From contig NZ_CP042467.1 of assembly GCF_007993755.1 (NCBI RefSeq), positions 1,588,001 through 1,652,000 of the forward strand: a stretch of DNA of 64,000 nucleotides, in the 5' to 3' direction. Below the pieces are notes generated by a model, which was given only the letters and a program-made list of their open reading frames with translations, made no database searches and had not been told where the DNA came from. This stretch comes from Microvenator marinus. GTDB taxonomy: Bacteria; Myxococcota_A; Bradymonadia; Bradymonadales; Bradymonadaceae. The translations under genes and the position numbers were made by a program. This document shows, piece after piece, positions 26,929 to 34,415 of the stretch. Numbering within the stretch: the first letter of the stretch is position 1; each line of letters begins with the position of its first letter.

Positions 26929-27492
26929 CTATTTTTGGTCGAAAACTCGAGGCACTACGAAGAATTTCGTAGTGCCTTCTTTTTTGCTTTTCGCCTTGAG
27001 TTTCACAGACCATTTTGGGCGTTTGAAATGCTTCGCACGGTTTTTCTTCGGAACTGAAATTTCGATTTCATCTTGGTCCGTTGGAATCTCAACAACTCGG
27101 ACGAATTGCCACTCAAGCCCCTCAGGGGCCGTTTCGATCGCCGTTCCGAGCTCCTCGCTCGAATCAAAAACACGATACTTTTCGGCGCTTCCTTTGAGGC
27201 CATCGATGGCTTTGAGCACACAAACGAACTCGTCCCCACGCTTATCGCAGCGCACCCAAGGATAGGGGGTAGCGAGGGAAAGACCTACGAGGGACTTCTT
27301 ATGGCGATACTCGATATAGACTGGACGTTTGTCTTCTACCCAAGCGCGCCTTGTGACCACCTGACCATTACATTTTTCGGGCGTGCCGTCCTTCCAGCAC
27401 TCCTTGGACTCAACCCACTTATCTTCTGCCTCTTGGGCCAAGGCTGAGCCCGCCCATAGAAACGAAAATCCCAACACGAGAACAAACTTCAT
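26929..27492 (-). CDS. Small secreted protein of unknown function
   Basis: A protein of 187 residues with a signal peptide MKFVLVLGFSFLWAGSALAQ, likely cut after ALA. The mature part is basic, with four Cys (KECW, EKCNG, VRCDKRG and FVCVL) and many Lys near the end. No family was recognised. It starts three bases after the histidine kinase gene upstream, so it is probably co-transcribed with it. Its last 30 codons contain, on the other strand, the terminator of fadN-fadA. Confidence 0.75.
   Translation of the reverse strand: MKFVLVLGFSFLWAGSALAQEAEDKWVESKECWKDGTPEKCNGQVVTRRAWVEDKRPVYIEYRHKKSLVGLSLATPYPWVRCDKRGDEFVCVLKAIDGLKGSAEKYRVFDSSEELGTAIETAPEGLEWQFVRVVEIPTDQDEIEISVPKKNRAKHFKRPKWSVKLKAKSKKEGTTKFFVVPRVFDQK
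26951..26987 (+). terminator. Intrinsic terminator of fadN-fadA, inside a convergent gene
   Basis: An 11-base perfect stem (26951-26961 with 26966-26976) closes a GAAT loop and is followed by TTCTTTTTTG on the plus strand. It starts 37 bases after the fadA stop. It lies wholly within the coding end of the 26929-27492 gene, where the minus strand reads TTKFFVVPR. The minus strand has no U-tract after the stem, so it acts in the plus direction only. Confidence 0.88.
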
Positions 27493-27495
27493 CGT

Positions 27496-29598
27496 CTACC
27501 CCAATCTCTCTTGGATCATGTCTGACACGGACGCATCACGAGCCGCCCAGACCACCTTAGAATGCAGCGAGGGGAAGTCACGCTCAATACGCTTAGCCAG
27601 CACGTACTCGGCCCCAGCAGCAGCCTCTGAGGCGATCACGAGATCAAAATCATCGTCTGCCTTCAAAATTTCCACGGCCGAGTCCACCGAATCCGTGGAA
27701 ACACAACCGTGTTTGTGCCCGATCTTCATGCCATCCTTCTTCAAATCTTGTCCGATCAGGAGCACTCGATGCCCCGAAATTGCCTCGACCTCTGCGGTTT
27801 GACCAGGCCTCGGCATCGGCTGAAATTTGAGTCTAAACGTGGTTCCTCTCGGGCTCGTTTCGAACTCGATAGCCCCTTTGGACTGCTTCATGATTTCTTT
27901 GCAGAGCCAGAGCCCGAGGCCGGTGCCTTGCTCCGGCGTCTTTGTGGTAAAAAATGGCTCAAAAATCTGATTTCGAAATTTTTCAGGGATACCTGGCCCG
28001 GTGTCTGAGACTTCTACCACGATGCAATCTTCTTTGGTGGTGGTTCTAACCTTCACCACTCGATCCGCCGTGGACTGCGAAATCGCGTGGGCGGCGTTTA
28101 CGAGCAGGTTGACCAAAACCTGAGTAATCTTTCCTTTGTGGCCAACCACCAAGGGCAGGTCTTCAAAGGCAACCACGAGCTTACCCATCGGCGCGATTTG
28201 ATTCTTGACGATGGACGAGGCCGTTTCAACTGCCGAGTTCAAATCGAAGACTTCCGCTTCCTCAGTGCCTTCTCTGGAGAATAACCTGAGTTCGCGAACG
28301 ATGTGGCTGATGCGGTCCATGCCCTCAAGGTTTGTGTCCACCATGCGGATCATGTCTTCCAGAAGATCTTGAATCTCATTTTCGTGTAAATAGTTTAGGT
28401 AGTACTCGCGGTCTTCCGCATCGAGCTTCAAGGCGAAATCTGCCAGATCTCGGTTCATCTCAATAAACTTCTCAGCGTATTCCTTGAGTACGAAGAGGTT
28501 CGTTGAGATGAACGCTGACGGGTTGTTTATCTCGTGCGCGACGCCTGCGGCAAGCTGTCCGATGGATGCCAGTTTATCAGCGCGAAGCAGGTTTTGGCGC
28601 ATTTGCTCCAGCTCGCGGCGTACCGAGATATCGCGCGCGTTCACAAAAATCAGCGTTTCGCCTTGCGCCTCGACACGTCGAATTCGCGCCTCCATCGTAG
28701 AGTAGTCGCCGTCGCGCCTCTTCACCCGAGCTTCGACAGTCTGGGGCAGATCGGAATTGAAGTTCATGTCCTCAACTTTAGTGAGGATTTCGCGAATATC
28801 GTCCGGGCCCACAAAATCTAGCAAGCTCTTGCCGACCAGCTCCTCAGCCTCGTAGCCCAGATGGTCCACGACATTCGGCGTGATGTACTGCAGCGTGAGG
28901 TCCGCGGAGTACATGCAAATGACGTCCAGCGAGTTGTGCAGGAGCGTGCGATAGCGCTCTTCGCTCTCCCTGAGTTGTTCTTGGTCGTTGACATGTTCGG
29001 TCACGTCGATCGCGACAATACACATGAACCGGCGGCCGTCTTCTTCAATCGGTACCCATTGCGCACGATAACAGCGTGTTACACCGTCACTCGCCACCAA
29101 CCATTTAGGCTCTGACTTAAATGTCTCTCCCGTCTCAAGGCAGTGTTGAAACTTCTCGGTCGCTGCTTCTTTAACTTCAGAAGGTGCAAAGTCAGAGACT
29201 GTCTTGCCTATCGCGTACTGAGTTTCTGGCCGGTTCGCCCAAACACAAACGCCCTGATCATCGAGTACCATGATATTTTCCGGCACGCTCTGGGCGAGCT
29301 TCCTAAACGCCTTGAAGAGAAGCGGACTTGGCTCCATTCGAACCAAGAAATACTCTTTCACCGGATAGACCCTAAGCCGCCCAAAATTGCAGATGTTTTC
29401 AAAACGCTCGCCGCGCTCCATCGTGTCGAAGAGGCGCGACACAACTGCGGGATCAGGGAGTTGCCTGAGGCTCTTCATGCCGCCGCTTTGAGAGTCGAAA
29501 GCCGCGTTTGTCCAGACGAGTTCGCCATCAGCGTTTGCCACAGCTCGGCCATCCGACTCATCCTCAATGGTCGAAATGATAACTTCGAGGGTTTCCAT
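27496..29598 (-). CDS. PAS-domain sensor histidine kinase with degenerate receiver-like end
   Basis: A soluble histidine kinase of 700 residues. I start at the ATG of 29598, behind a GAGG, rather than a TTG at 29616. PAS-type segments occupy about residues 1-330, with the clearest one at YRTLLHNSLDVICMYSADLTLQYITPNVV. The H-box is GVAHEINNPSAFI, the N-box NLLVNAAHAI, and the G-boxes VSDTGPGIPEKF and GTGLGLWLC. The last 100 residues look like a response-regulator receiver (HRVLLIGQDLKKDGM) but the phosphoacceptor region reads FDLVIASEAA, without the Asp. The gene lies eight bases after an amidohydrolase gene. No cognate regulator is adjacent. Confidence 0.88.
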   Translation of the reverse strand: METLEVIISTIEDESDGRAVANADGELVWTNAAFDSQSGGMKSLRQLPDPAVVSRLFDTMERGERFENICNFGRLRVYPVKEYFLVRMEPSPLLFKAFRKLAQSVPENIMVLDDQGVCVWANRPETQYAIGKTVSDFAPSEVKEAATEKFQHCLETGETFKSEPKWLVASDGVTRCYRAQWVPIEEDGRRFMCIVAIDVTEHVNDQEQLRESEERYRTLLHNSLDVICMYSADLTLQYITPNVVDHLGYEAEELVGKSLLDFVGPDDIREILTKVEDMNFNSDLPQTVEARVKRRDGDYSTMEARIRRVEAQGETLIFVNARDISVRRELEQMRQNLLRADKLASIGQLAAGVAHEINNPSAFISTNLFVLKEYAEKFIEMNRDLADFALKLDAEDREYYLNYLHENEIQDLLEDMIRMVDTNLEGMDRISHIVRELRLFSREGTEEAEVFDLNSAVETASSIVKNQIAPMGKLVVAFEDLPLVVGHKGKITQVLVNLLVNAAHAISQSTADRVVKVRTTTKEDCIVVEVSDTGPGIPEKFRNQIFEPFFTTKTPEQGTGLGLWLCKEIMKQSKGAIEFETSPRGTTFRLKFQPMPRPGQTAEVEAISGHRVLLIGQDLKKDGMKIGHKHGCVSTDSVDSAVEILKADDDFDLVIASEAAAGAEYVLAKRIERDFPSLHSKVVWAARDASVSDMIQERLG

Positions 29599-29606
29599 TT
29601 TAGGCC

Positions 29607-31214
29607 TCAGGGACAAAAGACCAGGTCTAGGATCTCATCTCCACGTCCGTATTGCTCTTCTTCAGGATACCCGATGCCTTCCATGATGTTGTACAGTGCG
29701 GTTCGGGTGCCTGGCACGTCAAAGACATTCGATATATTCGGGTCATCCACCACACAGAGGAACCGCTCTTCCCCGCAGGTGTCAAAGTTTTCACAGTAGA
29801 CATTCCGGCGAAAAATCCCACCAAACGCCCCTGGACCATAGAACGCATCACCGTCGATGAACACCATTTGCACATCAGCGGAGCGAGCCCGGACCACAGA
29901 CTCGAATGGGTCCGTATAACTCTCTCTAAAGATCACGATATCTGCGCGCTTTCCAACTTCGAGCGTGCCAATAAACTCGTCTAGACCTACCACAACTGCA
30001 CCATCCGAGGTTGCCATCTCCCAAATCTTCTTCGGTGTGACCACGTCATCGATCTCAACTTGTCTCGAGTAGTTGAGTGCGTATCGCATTTCGGCCAGCA
30101 GGTCTGGCTCGCCGGAAACGGTCCAATCTGGGCCGATTCCCGTAACGATGCCAAGCTCGATCACCCGCTCGATATCTATGGTTTGGCCGTAGAGCGAGAA
30201 ATTGCTCGATGGAGACCAAACTATCTTAGAGTTGGTGTCTCGAACTTCGAGTAACTCATCTTCGGTCACGGCGAGGGAGTGGATGAGGATTGCGGTCCCT
30301 GGATAGAGAAGTGAGAGGCCAGCGTGGCGATTGGTTCGTGTGTCGCGGCCTGCAAACGAGCTAAACTCCAAGTCGATATTGTTTCCGACGAGCCCCTCGC
30401 CCATGTGCACGGCGAAGCGTGTCACGGGATCCACAGGTTGTGTGAAGCTCGCCATATAGTTGTCGGCCTGCGCGTCATTGATATCTCGAGGGCTCGAAAT
30501 CGTAGTGCGCATGTGGTTGTATTGAAGCTCGTGCTCGTGGTCGGCATTACGAACCAACCCCTTGGTACAGTTCTGGTTCAGCGACTGACCCATCACGGTT
30601 GTCGTACCGTGTAAAATGGACCTGAATTCACCCCACCTAGCACCGGGGCAGAAGTGCGTTCCGCGGCTGCGATTGGCCGAATACGGCAGCACGTGATTCT
30701 CGTACGATGGATCATCAGCCCATTGATAGCGATTGTCGAAAATCCGCCCTTCCGCAGTCCATTCCGGCAGGAAGTTATAGGGAAGATGATTATGACCATC
30801 GATGAGGCCTGGCGAGATGATTCCGTTGGTCTTGAGAACGGTGGCTTCGGCGGCGGCGGGATGAGATTCACAGGACGCATCCACACAGACGATCAATCCG
30901 TCATCGATGAGCACTTCTCCGTCAATCGCCCCCTCGGGCCTCAACACTATTCCCTGGAAAAGCACGGTTCGGCGTTGCCCGGTCTGGGTGAGTTCGATTT
31001 CTCCACCCACCACACCAGGCCCGATATCCTCGTCCATATCCGGCTCCGGCTCTGGCCCCATATCAGGTTCAGTGTCGGAATCGGGCTGGTCATCCCCTTG
31101 GTCTGGGAAAATGAGCGGATCGTTATTGGTGCTTGGTTCCGGGGTACCACTCTCGCCACTGGCGCAACCCGCAAGACCTACAAAGAGAATCAAAAATATT
31201 GTTCGTACAACCAT
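29607..31214 (-). CDS. Amidohydrolase-family lipoprotein
   Basis: A lipoprotein of 535 residues (signal MVVRTIFLILFVGLAGC) with a linker rich in Asp, Glu, Pro and Met, then a TIM-barrel metal-dependent hydrolase. The HxH is in SPGLIDGHNHLPYN. Further candidates for metal ligands are the His in VHMGEG and ILIHSLA and the Asp in GIGPDWTVSG, followed by LLAEMRYAL, which is the order in the AtzA/TrzN/guanine deaminase-like branch. GKRADIVIFRESYTDPFESV near the end is typical of the family. A secreted amidohydrolase tied to the outer membrane is uncommon. The substrate is unknown. It heads a unit with the histidine kinase and a small secreted protein. Confidence 0.88.
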   Translation of the reverse strand: MVVRTIFLILFVGLAGCASGESGTPEPSTNNDPLIFPDQGDDQPDSDTEPDMGPEPEPDMDEDIGPGVVGGEIELTQTGQRRTVLFQGIVLRPEGAIDGEVLIDDGLIVCVDASCESHPAAAEATVLKTNGIISPGLIDGHNHLPYNFLPEWTAEGRIFDNRYQWADDPSYENHVLPYSANRSRGTHFCPGARWGEFRSILHGTTTVMGQSLNQNCTKGLVRNADHEHELQYNHMRTTISSPRDINDAQADNYMASFTQPVDPVTRFAVHMGEGLVGNNIDLEFSSFAGRDTRTNRHAGLSLLYPGTAILIHSLAVTEDELLEVRDTNSKIVWSPSSNFSLYGQTIDIERVIELGIVTGIGPDWTVSGEPDLLAEMRYALNYSRQVEIDDVVTPKKIWEMATSDGAVVVGLDEFIGTLEVGKRADIVIFRESYTDPFESVVRARSADVQMVFIDGDAFYGPGAFGGIFRRNVYCENFDTCGEERFLCVVDDPNISNVFDVPGTRTALYNIMEGIGYPEEEQYGRGDEILDLVFCP

Positions 31215-31535
31215 GCCGCTCCGATGTCCGACATTAAACTAGAGAAACACGGAGCTTGGGGCAATCGAAATCCGGAGATAATGTGATCGCCCGATGATCA
31301 CTCACAATGAAAGGTCATGTGCACAATGGTGACCAGATGTAATCCCATGTCAGATAAAGATAAAGTGTTGCATCAATTCAACTTCCACCAAGCGTCAAAT
31401 ATTTGACTCATAAACCCTCAAAAATTAACAAGAAAATCATTGCGGACCGGGGGAGACCCCCTTACCCTAGTCCTTAGGATTCTTCCTCGAATTTAAGAAA
31501 TCGTCGACCCTGTCTCTTCGGAGGCAAGCAGTAGG
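31215..31535. other. Divergent intergenic region with several palindromes
   Basis: This 321-base gap separates the amidohydrolase and the nuclease-fold genes. It holds no protein-like ORF. It contains an inverted repeat GGTCA-12-TGACC near 31313-31334, a perfect palindrome at 31394-31407, a GGGGG-AGA-CCCCC hairpin at 31449-31461 and a weak CCTA/TAGG hairpin right after it. It therefore looks like a regulatory region rather than decayed coding sequence. Confidence 0.6.
31394..31431 (+). promoter_or_regulatory. Candidate promoter and operator of the nuclease-fold gene
   Basis: The palindrome GTCAAAT|ATTTGAC (31394-31407) has its right arm inside TTGACT (31403-31408), a -35 box matching five of six bases. 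TAACAA (31426-31431) follows after 17 bases as a weak -10. A regulator bound to the palindrome would block or recruit polymerase. The start would be near 31438, leaving a leader of about 100 bases with a G5/C5 hairpin. Confidence 0.45.
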
Positions 31536-31976
31536 GTGATACGGGTGGTACGTCTTCTCTTCGCAGCCTTAATTCTCATCAGCATTCCAGCCAACGCAGC
31601 TCCTCCCGAGCTCAACGTGGATGACGGCTCCAAGTTCAAAGCGACCAAAGTCGAAAGTGGTCACGAATTCGAGGGCAAACTAGAAGATGGGAAACGTGTC
31701 AAAGTGCGGATCGTCGGTCTAGATTGTCCAGAAGGCAAACTTGGAAAAGACGCAAAGGCTGCCGTACAGAAACTGCTCAAGGGTAAGAAAGTAACCCTTG
31801 AGTCTACGTTTCCAATGTTCCCTTTGGCCCAGGACAATTTTGGACGCCTGGTGGCTTACGTTCGCCTCGATGATGGCAGGGACCTGAGCGCAGCACTTCT
31901 GGAAAGCGGACATTGTTCAGCCCAAACGTGGAGCACGCCTCACCCTCGTCAGAATCTTTACGCTGGCATCCGCTAG
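31536..31976 (+). CDS. Secreted staphylococcal-nuclease-like protein
   Basis: A protein of 146 residues with a signal peptide ending IPANA|AP and an SNase (OB-fold) domain. The catalytic pattern of thermonuclease is kept: VRIVGLDCPEG supplies Arg, Asp and Glu in the R-x4-D-x2-E spacing, and DNFGRLVAYV supplies the second Arg. These residues bind calcium and cleave DNA or RNA in known members. The start is a GTG at 31536 with GGAGG 11 bases upstream; a second GTG three codons on is possible. The C-terminus ends PHPRQNLYAGIR. It is likely periplasmic or exported and may serve in nucleic-acid scavenging. Confidence 0.85.
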   Translation: MIRVVRLLFAALILISIPANAAPPELNVDDGSKFKATKVESGHEFEGKLEDGKRVKVRIVGLDCPEGKLGKDAKAAVQKLLKGKKVTLESTFPMFPLAQDNFGRLVAYVRLDDGRDLSAALLESGHCSAQTWSTPHPRQNLYAGIR

Positions 31977-32036
31977 GTGTCTTGCGTTCGTGCGCAGTCT
32001 CGGCTTTGATGGTGGTATCGTTTAGCTGAGATAAAC

Positions 32037-34343
32037 ATGGAAAACACATTCGAGAAGCTGGGTTATTTTTACCTCGGAAATCACGAGCATGACCAAATCC
32101 TGCTCGATTCCCGAAATCTCTTGACCCACGCCGTGTGTGTGGGGATGACCGGAAGTGGGAAAACCGGACTATGTGTCGGGCTCTTGGAGGAAGCGGCCAT
32201 CGACCAGATCCCGGCGATCGCGATTGACCCAAAGGGAGATATCGCAAACTTGATGCTGATGTTTCCTGAGCTCAGCCCGGAAGAGTTTCTGCCGTGGATG
32301 GACGCGGGCGAGGCCCAACGAAAGGGTATCTCAACGCTGGAGCTCGCCAAGCAAAAAGCCGAGCTATGGAAGAATGGACTTGAAGCCTCTGGGCAAGGTG
32401 CGGAGCGGATCAAACGGCTGCGCACAAATGCTGAGGTCAGCGTCTACACTCCGGGTGCGAGTGCAGGTCTCGAGGTCTCCTTGCTGACGTCATTTGAGGC
32501 GCCCAATCCTTCGGAACGTGAGAATCGCGAACTTGTGGCTGACCGCGTCGAAAGTACCGTTTCAAGCGTCCTCGGACTCTTGGGGGTTGAAGCGGATCCG
32601 ATGCAGAGCCCAGAGCATGTCTTTTTGTCTCAGGTGTTCCTTCAGGCGTGGGCAAAAGGGCAAAATCTGAGTCTCGTGGGCTTGATTAGGGCGTTGCAAA
32701 CCCCTCCGTTCGAGACACTCGGAGTCATGAGCGTGGATGACGTACTCGCCCCGCGCTCTAGAACGGCGCTGGCCATGAAACTCAATAACCTCGTGGCATC
32801 GCCAGCATTTGCGTCATGGATGTCGGGAGAGCCACTCAACGTTGAGAAGATGCTCTACACGGCGGACGGAAAACCGCGCATCTCGATTTTTTCCATCAAT
32901 CACCTGAGTGATGCAGAGCGGATGTTCTTCGTGACGATTTTGCTCGATCGCGTATTGGGCTGGGCACGCACTCAACCGGGGACTTCGAGCCTTCGTGCCC
33001 TACTCTACATGGATGAGGTTTTTGGGTACCTGCCCCCGGTGGCAAATCCACCATCCAAGAAGCCACTTCTGACCATGTTAAAGCAGGCACGTGCGCATGG
33101 ACTGGGGCTCGTCTTAGCTACTCAAAATCCAGCCGACCTCGACTACAAGGCGCTGTCGAATGCCGGAACGTGGTTTCTTGGCCGTCTTCAAACCGACCGA
33201 GACATCGCTCGGATCACCGAAGGGCTTGAAGGTGGGGTGAATTTTGATCGCGAAGCCATTCAGACCCAATTGAGGGGTTTGGAGAGCCGCCAGTTCATCC
33301 TCCATAGCGTTCACCATGAGGCTGCTCGTCTCTTCAAAACGCGTTGGGTTTTGAGCTATCTAAAGGGACCGATGACTCGCCAGGATATCCAGGCGTTAAA
33401 TCAATCCAAGAGTGGTAAAGAGTTAGAACATGTCGCGAGCGAACCGTCGCAAAGTGTTTCGACGTCGCCAAGTGGGCATTTCCTGCCCATTAGAGTCCCT
33501 CAACCCGCCGGCTCAGAACTCGTCTGGCGCCCCATGGCCTACGGATATGGTCGCGCTCAGAACCGAATCTTCGCAGCGATTACGGGCATTGGCTCCGGCC
33601 CTCTCGCGGTTGATTGGAGCAATGCCACCGAAGTGGGTTTCACACCGGAGATTTTCAAGCCGGACCCGGACCAAGAGGGTGAGTTTCTGGAAATCGAAGA
33701 TCGCCTCTTGAATAAGACGGCATGGGCGGAGTGGGAGAAGTCTTTTGAGACTATCCTCCGCCAACGCGGCGGGACTCAAGAGTTCAAATGCCCGACTCTA
33801 AAACTCAAATCGAATGCTGGAGAATCCGCCGAGAGCTTCTATCAACGCGTGAATCTAGAGCTGCGCGAACGAAGAGATGAAGCGATGAACAAACTTCGTG
33901 CATCCTACGATAAGAAAATTGAACGAGAGCGCGACCAGGTCGAACGGGCCAAGGATGCGCTCGAGAAGCAGGAACTGATGCTTCGGGAAGCCCAGGTCAA
34001 AGGCGCGATGAGCGTCGGCGGCTCTCTGCTCAAGGCCTTCACTGGTCGCTCCATGATGAGTACGGCCAAGAAAGGGGCAAATCAGGCGATGAAAATTCAA
34101 CGCAAGTCGCGTGATGTTGAGCAGGCGAGGCATAAGCTGGAAAGCGAAATGTCGGACGTGCTCGAAGCCCAAGCTCGACTTGAGGCGGAACTTAGGGAGT
34201 TGGCTGAGAAGTGGGAGCCGAGTGAGCACCCGGTTGAATCGATTGCGATTGAGCTCAAAAAAGGCGATTCAGAGACCCACTTTGTAGGCGTTTTATGGGT
34301 CGGATATTGGGTGATGGACGGCAAGAGAATGAGGGCGTTTTGA
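32037..34343 (+). CDS. HerA/VirB4-like ATP-binding protein with coiled-coil tail
   Basis: A soluble ATPase of 768 residues. Walker A is GMTGSGKTGL near residue 36, Walker B SLRALLYMDEVFGYLPP near residue 325, followed by the sensor region LVLATQNPADLDYKALSNAGTWFLGRL. This is the FtsK/HerA superfamily of DNA- or protein-moving motors (often labelled DUF87 or DUF853). Residues about 600-750 form a strongly charged coiled coil, with EKQELMLREAQVKGA and VEQARHKLESEMSDVLEAQA. HerA proper works with the NurA nuclease; no NurA gene is adjacent, though the nuclease-fold gene lies 60 bases upstream. The molecular target is unknown. Confidence 0.85.
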   Translation: MENTFEKLGYFYLGNHEHDQILLDSRNLLTHAVCVGMTGSGKTGLCVGLLEEAAIDQIPAIAIDPKGDIANLMLMFPELSPEEFLPWMDAGEAQRKGISTLELAKQKAELWKNGLEASGQGAERIKRLRTNAEVSVYTPGASAGLEVSLLTSFEAPNPSERENRELVADRVESTVSSVLGLLGVEADPMQSPEHVFLSQVFLQAWAKGQNLSLVGLIRALQTPPFETLGVMSVDDVLAPRSRTALAMKLNNLVASPAFASWMSGEPLNVEKMLYTADGKPRISIFSINHLSDAERMFFVTILLDRVLGWARTQPGTSSLRALLYMDEVFGYLPPVANPPSKKPLLTMLKQARAHGLGLVLATQNPADLDYKALSNAGTWFLGRLQTDRDIARITEGLEGGVNFDREAIQTQLRGLESRQFILHSVHHEAARLFKTRWVLSYLKGPMTRQDIQALNQSKSGKELEHVASEPSQSVSTSPSGHFLPIRVPQPAGSELVWRPMAYGYGRAQNRIFAAITGIGSGPLAVDWSNATEVGFTPEIFKPDPDQEGEFLEIEDRLLNKTAWAEWEKSFETILRQRGGTQEFKCPTLKLKSNAGESAESFYQRVNLELRERRDEAMNKLRASYDKKIERERDQVERAKDALEKQELMLREAQVKGAMSVGGSLLKAFTGRSMMSTAKKGANQAMKIQRKSRDVEQARHKLESEMSDVLEAQARLEAELRELAEKWEPSEHPVESIAIELKKGDSETHFVGVLWVGYWVMDGKRMRAF

Positions 34344-34373
34344 AGAGCAGTATCTGTTGTGGCTTCGATGTAG

Positions 34374-34402
34374 TAGCATCCGGCCGGCGCTAACTTTTTT
34401 TT
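34374..34402 (+). terminator. Weak hairpin and T8 tract just before the pyc Shine-Dalgarno
   Basis: TAGC (34374-34377) and GCTA (34389-34392) enclose an inner CC/GG pair, followed after two bases by T8 (34395-34402). It may end transcription from the HerA-like gene. The pyc ribosome binding site starts directly after the T-tract, which means pyc would need its own start or read-through. The stem is imperfect. Confidence 0.35.
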
Positions 34403-34415
34403 CAGAGGAGGGAGA

